Assembly (NCBI GenBank): GCA_937892865.1
Contig: CALBJG010000117.1
Coordinates: 1 to 8,421, forward strand
From: an uncultured Clostridia bacterium
GTDB lineage: Bacteria > Bacillota > Clostridia > Oscillospirales > Oscillospiraceae
Direction of reading: 5' to 3'
DNA: 8,421 nt
In this document: positions 1 to 6,114 of the stretch, in pieces
Numbering within the stretch: the stretch's first letter is position 1
Layout: each line of letters opens with the position of its first letter
Translations under genes and position numbers: made by a program
Notes under the pieces: generated by a model
Seen by the model: only the letters and a program-made list of their open reading frames with translations
The model's database searches: none
What the model was told of the DNA's origin: nothing

Positions 1-876
1 TCCATTATCAACAACGCAAACTACGCTGACCCGGAGAAGAGCATCCTGCGTATCGGCGTGGATGTGTTACCTGCGATCCCCAAGGACACCACCGACCGCA
101 ACCGCACCTCTCCCCTGGCGTTTACCGGTAACAAGTTCGAACTGCGTATGCTTGGTTCTTCCCAATCCATCGCCGAGCCTAATATCGCCATCAATACCAT
201 TATGGCGGAAGAACTGCGGCAGTTTGCCGACGAGTTGGAAAAGGCGGAAAACTTTGACCAGGCGCTCCATGACCTTGTTTGCCGCGCCTTTACGGAGCAT
301 CAGCGGATCATCTTCAACGGCAACGGCTATTCCGACGAATGGAAGCAGGAAGCCGCCCGCAGAGGCTTAAGTAACCTGGCATCTACCGCTGTATGTCTGC
401 CTGCCTACTACACCCAAAAGAACATTGACCTGGTGACCAGCCACGGCATTTTCACCGAGGCTGAATTCCACGCCCGGTACGCCATCTACTTAGAAGCATA
501 TTGTAAGATGGTAAACATCGAGGCCAGAACCAGTGTGGATATGGTGACCCAGCAGATCTTGCCTGCAGCCACCGCTTACAACAAGTTCCTCTGCGATACG
601 GTGATCGCTAAAAAAACCGTTGGCGCATCCTGCGCCGCAGAGACCGGTCTGATCCAAAAACTCTCCGCCGCCGCTGACGGAGCATATCTCATCTGTGAAA
701 AACTGCGGCAGGATCTTCTCAACGTCCCTGCCGATCCGGAGACCGCATCTATGTACTACAACGATGTGATCGTACCGGATATGACCGCCCTGCGGAGCGA
801 AGCAGATGTACTGGAACAACTGACCGACAAATCCTACTGGCCCTATCCTACATACTCCGATTTACTGTTCTACTGA
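1..876 (+). CDS. glnN: Type III glutamine synthetase, C-terminal part (5' end outside window)
   Basis: The reading frame is open from the first base and ends at TGA 874-876, giving 291 residues; type III enzymes are about 700 residues, so roughly the last 40% is present. The product makes glutamine from glutamate, ammonia and ATP in the cytoplasm and is a main route of nitrogen assimilation. The visible signature is the stretch at local residues 34-54, NRTSPLAFTGNKFELRMLGS followed by S, which matches the conserved type III block (NRTSPFAFTGNKFE-like) that helps build the active site; the following GSSQSIAEPN segment is also typical. The rest is the mostly helical C-terminal domain specific to this type, ending in WPYPTYSDLLFY. 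A GTG at 58 is in frame but is internal, not a start. The gene converges on the transporter gene and shares a terminator hairpin with it. I am confident of the family; regulation lies upstream and is not visible. Confidence 0.93.
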   Translation, partial: SIINNANYADPEKSILRIGVDVLPAIPKDTTDRNRTSPLAFTGNKFELRMLGSSQSIAEPNIAINTIMAEELRQFADELEKAENFDQALHDLVCRAFTEHQRIIFNGNGYSDEWKQEAARRGLSNLASTAVCLPAYYTQKNIDLVTSHGIFTEAEFHARYAIYLEAYCKMVNIEARTSVDMVTQQILPAATAYNKFLCDTVIAKKTVGASCAAETGLIQKLSAAADGAYLICEKLRQDLLNVPADPETASMYYNDVIVPDMTALRSEADVLEQLTDKSYWPYPTYSDLLFY

Positions 877-880
877 TAAA

Positions 881-909
881 AAATCTCCGGTGCTAACCAC
901 CGGAGATTT
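881..909. terminator. Bidirectional intrinsic terminator between convergent genes
   Basis: A perfect 12-bp stem, AAATCTCCGGTG (881-892) and CACCGGAGATTT (898-909), encloses the 5-base loop CTAAC. It is flanked by a run of A on the left (878-883) and a T-rich stretch on the right (907-917), so it reads as a rho-independent terminator on either strand. It starts 4 bases after the glutamine synthetase stop and ends 6 bases before the stop codon of the opposing transporter gene, so it can serve both. Confidence 0.9.
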
Positions 910-915
910 TATTAT

Positions 916-2745
916 TTATTTAATTGCTTTCAGAGGCGTTACATATTGCTCGCGGCGGCGATCTTTCTCTGCGTTATAAGCAGCGTCGTTGCCGGCGTGG
1001 ATGGCTCTGAGGTACTCATAGTGGTTCTGCAGAATAGCATCATTTTCCCGGGCCAGCATCATAACCGCAATGGAAGAACACTGGTCGGAAGCGCGCTCCA
1101 GATAGGTCAGGACTTCCATAAACACCAGGCCGCTGCCCACAGAACAAGCACCGGTCTTGAGGCGTTTGGTGTGCTTATCCCGGAGGATCATAACCATATC
1201 GTCGATCACTTCTTCCAAAGGCTCGATGGCCTTGGCAGACTGATTATCGTTATTGGCAAAAGCATCCACCGTGATTCCCAGGATCTCGATAACGGCATCG
1301 GAAATGATCGCCAGTTCCTGCTTGGCGGATTCGGAGAACGAAGACTTGTCTTCCTGCAGGCGCTGGGCCAGTTCCACCAAATTGGTAGCATAGTCGCCGA
1401 TACGCTCAAAGTTGGGAACGGACTGCATCAGCATATCCACTTGCTTGTCGTCTGCGGCGTTTTCCACAACTTTGGAAAGACCGATGAGAAAACGGTCTGC
1501 ATTGTCTGCAAACTGATCCAGTTCTTCTTCGTCTTCATCGATAACCGACAGTTTGGTATCGTCATACTGCATCAGTTGCGCAACGCCACGGGTAAAGTTG
1601 GTAAGGGCCAGGCGTCCCATCGCTGCCACAGATCTGGTGGCTTCGGATACGGCAACCGCAGGAGAGATATAGAGTTTCTCGTCCAGGGTGTGGAGTTCCG
1701 GATGGGTCTCCGGTTTTTCCTTTTCGTCCTTTACAAACAGCATAGACAGTTTGACCAACTGACCGGTAAAGGGGATCAGCACAACAGCCGTAATCAAGTT
1801 GAAGACGGTTTGGAAATTGGCGATTCCGCCGCTGTCCACAGTGGCAGTCCAGAACTCTGCGCCAAACACGGACATTCTTTCCATAATGGTCATTACGATC
1901 ATAAACAGGATCGTACCGATGGTGTTAAACACAATATGCACAACGCCGGTCCGCTTTGCGTCCTTGGAAGAGCCAATGGAACAGACCATTGCGGTGGTCA
2001 CGCAAGTACCCAAGTTGATACCCATAATGATGGGGTATGCCATAGAGAATGTGATCACCACGGCATCGGGGTCCGTGGCTGCCGCAGCCGCTGTTGCCGC
2101 CGCTACGGTTTGGAGCATACCAACCGTTGCAGAAGAACTCTGAACGATCACGGTCAGCACCAGGCCAAAAAGGATACCCAAAATAGGATTGGTCAGGAAT
2201 TCCAGGAATGATTCAAATACGGATGTGCCGATCAAAGGCTTGATACCGGATGTCATCAGATCCAGGCCTACAAACAAGATACCGAAGCCGATACAAATAT
2301 CGCCAATGGACTTGGATGTCTTTGTCTTGATGAACATCACCAGGATGATGCCGATCACCAACGCAATAGGGGCTAAAGTGTCGGTATCGAACAACCACAA
2401 AAACCAGTTATTGCCGGCTTCAATAGAACCGAGGCGAATGATCTGCGCAGTAATGGTGGTGCCGATATTTGCGCCCATTACGACAGACACTGCCTGCTTC
2501 AGATTTAAAATACCTGCGCCGATCAAAGCAACGGTCAGTACGATGGTTGCCGTAGAACTTTGAATGACGGCTGTTACCAGCGCGCCGGTGAGTACACCGA
2601 CCACAACATTGCCGGTAACTTTCTCCAGCACCCGCTTCAGCGCCTCGCCGGAACTGTTCTTCAAACCATCGCCCATAACCTCGATGCCGTAGAGGAACAT
2701 TGCAAGGCCGCCCAAAAGCATAATAATTCCGCTAAGTATTTCCAT
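916..2745 (-). CDS. Na+/phosphate cotransporter-like membrane protein with C-terminal PhoU-like domain
   Basis: This 609-residue protein belongs to the Na/Pi cotransporter (NptA / SLC34-like, PF02690) family with a cytoplasmic PhoU-like tail. Its likely role is sodium-coupled phosphate movement across the cell membrane. The N-terminal two-thirds hold two inverted transport repeats, marked by QSSTATI (residues 62-68) and QSSSATVG (202-209), each followed by a glycine motif, GANIGTT (91-97) and GINLGT (242-247). About eight or nine hydrophobic segments lie before residue 337. From about 360 on the protein is helical and charged, with PhoU-type signatures FERIGDYATNLVELA (447-461) and YLERASDQCSSIA (548-560). 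An alanine-rich stretch (215-223) follows the second QSS motif. The ATG at 2745-2743 is supported by AAGGAGT 7 bases plus upstream (2751-2757). It lies downstream of dut in the same direction with its own promoter. The family is sure; direction of transport and true substrate are not, since some relatives act in phosphate export or have regulatory roles. Confidence 0.9.
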   Translation of the reverse strand: MEILSGIIMLLGGLAMFLYGIEVMGDGLKNSSGEALKRVLEKVTGNVVVGVLTGALVTAVIQSSTATIVLTVALIGAGILNLKQAVSVVMGANIGTTITAQIIRLGSIEAGNNWFLWLFDTDTLAPIALVIGIILVMFIKTKTSKSIGDICIGFGILFVGLDLMTSGIKPLIGTSVFESFLEFLTNPILGILFGLVLTVIVQSSSATVGMLQTVAAATAAAAATDPDAVVITFSMAYPIIMGINLGTCVTTAMVCSIGSSKDAKRTGVVHIVFNTIGTILFMIVMTIMERMSVFGAEFWTATVDSGGIANFQTVFNLITAVVLIPFTGQLVKLSMLFVKDEKEKPETHPELHTLDEKLYISPAVAVSEATRSVAAMGRLALTNFTRGVAQLMQYDDTKLSVIDEDEEELDQFADNADRFLIGLSKVVENAADDKQVDMLMQSVPNFERIGDYATNLVELAQRLQEDKSSFSESAKQELAIISDAVIEILGITVDAFANNDNQSAKAIEPLEEVIDDMVMILRDKHTKRLKTGACSVGSGLVFMEVLTYLERASDQCSSIAVMMLARENDAILQNHYEYLRAIHAGNDAAYNAEKDRRREQYVTPLKAIK

Positions 2746-2824
2746 AAATGACTCCTTGTATCTCGTCTAAAACCACGCGCCCAGTTGACGCAAACGGAAT
2801 GTGCCGATTCTCTCGACAATATCA

Positions 2825-2852
2825 ATTATAATGTAATTTTTTTCGTTGTAAA
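2825..2852 (-). promoter_or_regulatory. Promoter of the Na/Pi cotransporter-like gene
   Basis: On the minus strand, TTTACA (2852-2847) and a consensus TATAAT (2830-2825) are separated by 16 bases, typical of the housekeeping sigma factor. Transcription would start near 2818 and give a leader of about 70 bases before the ATG at 2745. At the expected start lies a weak hairpin, TGTCGA (2818-2813) with TCGGCA (2807-2802), containing one G-T pair. The 2746-2869 gap holds nothing else that I recognise, and there is no terminator behind dut, so read-through from the upstream operon is also likely. Confidence 0.7.
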
Positions 2853-2869
2853 GAGTTTTTTGGAATTTT

Positions 2870-3307
2870 TTACTTGCCGGTAGAGCCGAAACCGCCACCA
2901 GCCCGGGCAGTATCGGAAAGTTCCGCTACCTCTTCATAGGCAGGGGTCAAGACCGGAGTGATCACCAACTGGGCGATCCGTTCCCCGTGGCTGACGGTTT
3001 GGGGCTCGCTGCCGTGGTTATGAAGCACCACCATAAACTCCCCCCGGTAGTCGCTGTCCACCACGCCAACCTTATTGGCAGGTGCAAGCCCCCGCTTGCA
3101 GGCAAGACCGCTGCGGGCATAAATGAGGCCTGCGCAGCCTTTGGGGATCTCCATAGCAAGCCCCGTCGGCACAAAGGCAGATGCCCCGGGGGCAATGGTA
3201 ATATCCGCATCCAGGCAGGCATACAGATCAGCCCCTGCCGCCTCGGCGGAGCCATAGGTGGGCAGGATGGCCTTTTCTTTCAGTTTTTTTACGGAAATCG
3301 TATTCAT
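2870..3307 (-). CDS. dut: Deoxyuridine 5'-triphosphate nucleotidohydrolase (dUTPase)
   Basis: The protein hydrolyses dUTP to dUMP and pyrophosphate in the cytoplasm, keeping uracil out of DNA and feeding thymidylate synthesis. At 145 residues it has the usual length of the homotrimeric family, and all five motifs are present in order: AGADLYA (24-30), ARSGLA (64-69), GVVDSDYRGE (81-90, with the catalytic Asp84), GERIAQL (108-114) and the glycine-rich C-terminal arm RAGGGFGSTGK (135-145). The ATG at 3307-3305 is preceded by AAGGAG on the minus strand (3320-3315) with 9 bases of spacing. That site directly overlaps the TAA stop of the upstream hydrolase gene (3323-3321), so the two are tightly coupled. 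Nothing suggests a prophage origin, although phages also carry this gene. Confidence 0.96.
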   Translation of the reverse strand: MNTISVKKLKEKAILPTYGSAEAAGADLYACLDADITIAPGASAFVPTGLAMEIPKGCAGLIYARSGLACKRGLAPANKVGVVDSDYRGEFMVVLHNHGSEPQTVSHGERIAQLVITPVLTPAYEEVAELSDTARAGGGFGSTGK

Positions 3308-3320
3308 ATTTTCTCTCTCC

Positions 3321-4253
3321 TTAGGGAATAATTGTGTTCAAAAAATCAATGATCATTGCGGCGTAATGTTTTTTATCCTGCAGGAAACTGACACCGTGAC
3401 CGGCTTTTTCCACCAGTAACAGTTGTTTGTCGGTTTGGCAGGCATCATAGGATTCCCGGGTCATCATGGCAGGAACAAAATGGTCTTCCGTACCGTGGAT
3501 CATACGAATGGGCAGATTGCTCCGGGCAAGGGATCTTCGGGTGTCCTTTTCATAAAAGGAGAAACCGGCAACCAACCGGGCGATCCGGTCTGCCAGCCAC
3601 ACAGCAACGCCTGCCGGCAGATGAACGGTTTTGCGGAACACCAGGCTGATGATCTCTCCGGGGGTGGTAAAACCGCAGTCGGCAACGATGCCCTTTACAT
3701 TATCGGGCAGTGTCATATCCGCCATATACATCACTGTGGTCGCCCCCATGGAAAGGCCGCTGAGAAGCATAGGAAATTCGCCAAATTCGCGGTTGTGAAA
3801 ATTTACCCAGCAGGCCATATCTTCACTCTCCCGGACACCGAAGGTAATAAACTTGCCCTCGCTTTTTCCGTGACTGCGCTGATCCGGCAACAGAAGATTA
3901 AAGCCCATATCCCGGTAAAAATCATAAGCAAGGCCGAAATCCGCCAAAACGCAACTGCGGTAGCCGTGAACAAACAAAACCGTACCTTTGGCATTCTCCA
4001 CCGGTACCCAAAGTCCCCGAAGGCGCAATCCGTCCCGGGATTTTATGCTGACACTTTGGGCATCGTGATCCCGCAGCCACCGGTCTGCCTTGCGGATATG
4101 GTCACTGAACCGGCCATAGGCCGTTTTTTGCAACGCCTGGTCGTTCAGCCAGGGCAGTTCCTTCTGCCTGACGCAGGCAAGGACAAAAGTTGTAATGCCC
4201 ATTGTGAGGATCAACGCCAATACCAATGTGAAACCAATGAGGACAACGGTCAT
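3321..4253 (-). CDS. Membrane-anchored alpha/beta hydrolase (serine hydrolase family)
   Basis: Starting from ATG 4253-4251 the product has 310 residues. One N-terminal hydrophobic segment (about 2-28) is followed by an alpha/beta-hydrolase domain that probably sits on the outer face of the membrane. Visible landmarks are HGYRS (96-100, oxyanion region), DQRSHGKSEG (124-133), the nucleophile elbow GLSMG (166-170, Ser168), Asp257 in GTEDHFVP and His286 in AGHGVSF, which make a complete Ser-Asp-His triad. The fold resembles the S9/S33-like hydrolases such as B. subtilis YqkD, so it may act as an esterase, lysophospholipase-like enzyme or peptidase; the substrate cannot be read from sequence. An in-frame ATG at 4283 would add 10 residues, but I prefer 4253: it has AAGGAG 7 bases upstream and begins 4 bases after the preceding PAP2 gene's stop, whereas the longer form would overlap that gene. 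It is the second gene of the operon. Confidence 0.87.
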   Translation of the reverse strand: MTVVLIGFTLVLALILTMGITTFVLACVRQKELPWLNDQALQKTAYGRFSDHIRKADRWLRDHDAQSVSIKSRDGLRLRGLWVPVENAKGTVLFVHGYRSCVLADFGLAYDFYRDMGFNLLLPDQRSHGKSEGKFITFGVRESEDMACWVNFHNREFGEFPMLLSGLSMGATTVMYMADMTLPDNVKGIVADCGFTTPGEIISLVFRKTVHLPAGVAVWLADRIARLVAGFSFYEKDTRRSLARSNLPIRMIHGTEDHFVPAMMTRESYDACQTDKQLLLVEKAGHGVSFLQDKKHYAAMIIDFLNTIIP

Positions 4254-4257
4254 AAAA

Positions 4258-5169
4258 TTACTCCTTGTTTCCCAGTTTGGCAAACCAGCGGAAAGTCAAA
4301 GGCCACAAAATACCAGCCACCACAACGATCAGAAAATATCGCGCGCTTCTGCCGACAGATTCACCCAGCAGGGCATTTAAGGGTGTTTTCAAGCCGCTTT
4401 TCACTGCCAGCACCAAGCCTAAGCCCAGGGCAACTTTTAAAATCTGCGCCCACCAAACTGCTTTTACATCAAAATTTAGCCACTTTTCATCTGCAATATA
4501 CACGAAAAGCAACCCAAGCAGAGAACCTGCCAGGGTATAGGCGTTTTTCAGACCGGATTCCAGGTTGTGGGGGTCAATATCTGCCGGAAACGGAAAAAGT
4601 TCCACAAAGCAGAGGAAGCCTGCGGCAAGGACGGTCATACCGATCAGCAGCGCGGGAATATACTTTTTTGTTTTACCCAACACCACAGGTTTTAAAAGGA
4701 CGATCAGCGCCACAGCCATTACTGCCGCCACTACCACATCCAAAGGCGTATGGACGCCCACATACATCCGGGAGAACGGTACCAACACTGCAATTATAAT
4801 GCACACGATTCGAACAACGCGGTTTTTCGCGGCATAGGCAACAGCGCCGAAAGTACCGACGGCGCTTTGGGTATGTCCGCTGGGGAAACTGTAGCCTGCG
4901 GCGGCTTCCCTGGCCTGCTCCAAAATGGTAAACTCCGGGTCCAGCACCCAGGGTCTGGGTATCCGGAACAGTAGTTTCATAAACTGATTGAGGATCGTAC
5001 CGATAAAGCCCACAGACAGCAAATAATAGCCCCGGTACTTATCGAAACACCAAAAAATCACAAGCGCCGCCACCAAAAATGCCGTTTCCTCACCCAACCG
5101 GGTAATCAGCAGCATACATTCATTCAGCCCTGGCAGACGGACGCTCTCCAACAGACGCAAAAAACCCAT
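4258..5169 (-). CDS. PAP2-family membrane phosphatase with extra C-terminal membrane domain
   Basis: This 303-residue integral membrane protein carries the full three-part signature of type 2 phosphatidic acid phosphatases: K65-x6-R72-P73 (KLLFRIPRP), PSGH at 96-99 and SRMYVGVHTPLD at 133-144 (Ser133-Arg134, His140, Asp144). Members remove phosphate from lipid phosphates such as undecaprenyl pyrophosphate, phosphatidic acid or phosphatidylglycerol phosphate, at the outer side of the cell membrane. The catalytic core occupies residues 1-160. A C-terminal part with about four more hydrophobic segments (roughly 170-190, 209-227, 239-258, 276-295) makes it longer than the compact PAP2 enzymes; longer forms of about 300 residues are, to my knowledge, common in clostridia. 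The ATG at 5169-5167 has AAGGAGG 7 bases upstream (5183-5177). It is the first gene of the minus-strand operon, behind the promoter at 5201-5229. The precise lipid substrate is unknown. Confidence 0.88.
   Translation of the reverse strand: MGFLRLLESVRLPGLNECMLLITRLGEETAFLVAALVIFWCFDKYRGYYLLSVGFIGTILNQFMKLLFRIPRPWVLDPEFTILEQAREAAAGYSFPSGHTQSAVGTFGAVAYAAKNRVVRIVCIIIAVLVPFSRMYVGVHTPLDVVVAAVMAVALIVLLKPVVLGKTKKYIPALLIGMTVLAAGFLCFVELFPFPADIDPHNLESGLKNAYTLAGSLLGLLFVYIADEKWLNFDVKAVWWAQILKVALGLGLVLAVKSGLKTPLNALLGESVGRSARYFLIVVVAGILWPLTFRWFAKLGNKE
4261..4266 (-). promoter_or_regulatory. Ribosome binding site deciding the hydrolase start
   Basis: AAGGAG on the minus strand lies 7 bases before the ATG at 4253-4251 and inside the last codons of the PAP2 gene. 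It supports the shorter hydrolase start over the ATG at 4283 and suggests translational coupling. Confidence 0.8.
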
Positions 5170-5200
5170 TGCTGTTCCTCCTTGTTTATTCTTATTTTCA

Positions 5201-5229
5201 ATTATACATAGAATTTACAAAAATGTAAA
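5201..5229 (-). promoter_or_regulatory. Promoter of the PAP2-hydrolase-dut operon
   Basis: On the minus strand, TTTACA (5229-5224) and TATAAT (5206-5201) are 17 bases apart, close to the housekeeping consensus. The transcript would start near 5194, about 25 bases before the PAP2 ATG, leaving just room for the AAGGAGG ribosome site. The -35 box is one arm of a dyad (5214-5229). Confidence 0.8.
5214..5229. repeat. Short dyad overlapping the minus-strand -35 box
   Basis: TTTACA (5214-5219) and TGTAAA (5224-5229) are perfect inverted 6-base arms around AAAA. The right arm is the -35 box of the PAP2-operon promoter on the minus strand. The symmetry and position fit a repressor operator, but short A/T-rich dyads also arise by chance. 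Confidence 0.5.
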
Positions 5230-5230
5230 G

Positions 5231-5256
5231 TTATACCCTGGCATTCCGGGGTATAA
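5231..5256. repeat. Imperfect 11-base dyad in the divergent promoter region
   Basis: TTATACCCTGG (5231-5241) and CCGGGGTATAA (5246-5256) form inverted arms around CATT, with a single non-Watson-Crick position (T5239 with G5248). The right arm contains most of the plus-strand TATAAT box and the left arm lies just upstream of the minus-strand -35 box. It could be an operator controlling one or both divergent units. A terminator role is unlikely, because no T-run follows on either strand and no gene ends here. Confidence 0.55.
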
Positions 5257-5267
5257 TGGGTTATACT
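5238..5267 (+). promoter_or_regulatory. Candidate promoter(s) of the YugP-like protease gene
   Basis: Two -10 candidates are present on the plus strand: a consensus TATAAT at 5252-5257, whose matching -35 region is poor, and TATACT at 5262-5267, with CTGGCA (5238-5243, four of six consensus bases) 18 bases upstream. Either would give a short leader before the AAGGAG at 5282-5287. The weak -35 boxes and the overlapping dyad suggest that an activator or repressor may act here. Confidence 0.5.
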
Positions 5268-5281
5268 ATAAGCAATATTGA

Positions 5282-5287
5282 AAGGAG
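5282..5287 (+). promoter_or_regulatory. Ribosome binding site deciding the protease start
   Basis: AAGGAG sits 8 bases before ATG 5296-5298. It rules against the in-frame TTG at 5278, which lies upstream of this site and would add six residues encoded by the ribosome site itself. Confidence 0.85.
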
Positions 5288-5295
5288 TTGCCCTT

Positions 5296-6024
5296 ATGCT
5301 TTCCTATTTGCCCTATTTTTACGGATTTGACTGGACATATATCGTCATTGTCGTTCCCTGCCTGATTTTGGCGGCATTGGCCAGCGCCGGTGTCAATTCC
5401 ACTTTTAAGCGTTATTCCAAACAGTATTCCCAGCGGGGGATCACCGGCGCCCAAGCGGCAGAGCGGGTATTGCGCAAGCACGGTGTTTCCAATGTACGCA
5501 TTGAGCGGGTCAGCGGCAACTTGACAGATCACTACGACCCCAAATCCAATGTGATCCGGCTTTCCGACAGCGTGTACGACAGCCACTCCACCGCCGCCAT
5601 CGGCGTTGCCTGCCACGAAGCGGGTCACGCGGTACAGTATGCCCAGAATTACGGCCCGATCAAACTCCGGGCTGCCATCATCCCCGTGACAAACATCGGC
5701 TCCCGGCTGGCGATGCCGCTGATTCTGCTGGGCATTCTCTTTTCTGCCCTTGGGAATGTTTCTTATACATTGGTATATGCGGGTATCGCCTGCTTCAGTC
5801 TATCCCTTGTTTTTCAACTCATCACCCTGCCGGTGGAATTCAATGCCAGCCGCAGGGCGATGGTTGCTATGGAAGAAGCGGAACTGCTCACAAGCGAGGA
5901 ACTGAAGGGCGCGAGAAAGACACTCACTGCCGCGGCAATGACTTATGTTGCCGCCGTGGCCGTTGCCGCAGCGCAACTTTTACGGCTGATCCTGCTCTTT
6001 GGAAACCGGCGAAGAAACGACTGA
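5296..6024 (+). CDS. YugP-like membrane zinc metallopeptidase
   Basis: This 242-residue protein matches the YugP/neutral zinc metallopeptidase family (PF04298) in length and layout. A first membrane segment (about 13-33) is followed by a soluble part with the zinc-binding motif HEAGH at residues 107-111 (His107 and His111 as ligands, Glu108 catalytic), in the context VACHEAGHAVQYAQNY. Further hydrophobic segments lie at about 136-152, 155-178 and 211-236. Glu181 in LPVEFNAS is a likely third zinc ligand by analogy with other HExxH enzymes, but this is inference. The family is widespread in Firmicutes, sits in the cell membrane, and has no well-established substrate. The gene is a single unit: divergent from the PAP2 operon and closed by a strong terminator. 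The C-terminus GNRRRND is basic, consistent with a cytoplasmic tail. Confidence 0.9.
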   Translation: MLSYLPYFYGFDWTYIVIVVPCLILAALASAGVNSTFKRYSKQYSQRGITGAQAAERVLRKHGVSNVRIERVSGNLTDHYDPKSNVIRLSDSVYDSHSTAAIGVACHEAGHAVQYAQNYGPIKLRAAIIPVTNIGSRLAMPLILLGILFSALGNVSYTLVYAGIACFSLSLVFQLITLPVEFNASRRAMVAMEEAELLTSEELKGARKTLTAAAMTYVAAVAVAAAQLLRLILLFGNRRRND

Positions 6025-6038
6025 TTTTGCCATTTTTT

Positions 6039-6073
6039 ACCGCCCCGGTATTGACATCCGGGGCGGTTTGTTT
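6039..6073 (+). terminator. Intrinsic terminator of the YugP-like gene
   Basis: A perfect 10-bp GC-rich stem, ACCGCCCCGG (6039-6048) and CCGGGGCGGT (6058-6067), has a 9-base loop and is followed by TTGTTTTA. The loop contains TTGACA, which is the -35 box of the next promoter. Confidence 0.88.
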
Positions 6074-6079
6074 TATACT
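6051..6079 (+). promoter_or_regulatory. Promoter of the AbrB/Met-gamma-lyase-like/transporter operon
   Basis: A perfect TTGACA (6051-6056) and TATACT (6074-6079) are separated by the ideal 17 bases. Transcription should start near 6085-6087, about 30-40 bases before the first gene. The promoter is laid over the terminator of the preceding gene: the -35 box is in the hairpin loop, the spacer is the right arm and T-run, and the -10 box follows directly. Confidence 0.82.
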
Positions 6080-6086
6080 TTTTGAG

Positions 6087-6113
6087 GTATGAAAAGTATG
6101 AAAAGTAGGAAAG
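6087..6113 (+). repeat. Tandem 9-base repeat at the start of the transcript
   Basis: GTATGAAAA occurs at 6087-6095 and again at 6096-6104, followed by a degenerate third copy, GTAGGAAAG (6105-6113). The array lies between the predicted transcription start and the ribosome site of the AbrB-like gene. It could be a binding site for the encoded regulator or affect translation initiation; its role is unknown. Confidence 0.7.
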
Positions 6114-6114
6114 G

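Noticed and set aside
2080..2104. GC-rich near-repeat of gctgccg/gccgctg units
   Set aside because: It encodes the alanine-rich stretch in the cotransporter protein; the repetition follows from alanine codons and needs no separate explanation.
946..2211. A 421-codon open frame on the plus strand
   Set aside because: It lies wholly opposite the cotransporter gene, has a low-complexity His/Gln/Gly-rich composition with no recognisable domain, and lacks a good ribosome site. It is a shadow of codon bias on the real strand.
2746..2869. Possible riboswitch or small RNA ahead of the cotransporter gene
   Set aside because: The predicted leader is only about 70 bases with one weak short hairpin and no known riboswitch core that I can recognise.
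2870..3307. dUTPase as a sign of a prophage
   Set aside because: The gene is embedded in an operon of ordinary cellular membrane proteins and no phage structural, lysis or integration gene is present.
3423..4799. A 458-codon open frame on the plus strand
   Set aside because: It spans the opposite strand of both the hydrolase and the PAP2 gene, crossing their junction, and shows no protein-family signal. The minus-strand genes have full catalytic motifs and ribosome sites.
5231..5256. Dyad as an intrinsic terminator
   Set aside because: No T-run follows on either strand and both flanking genes point away from it, so there is no transcript to end here.
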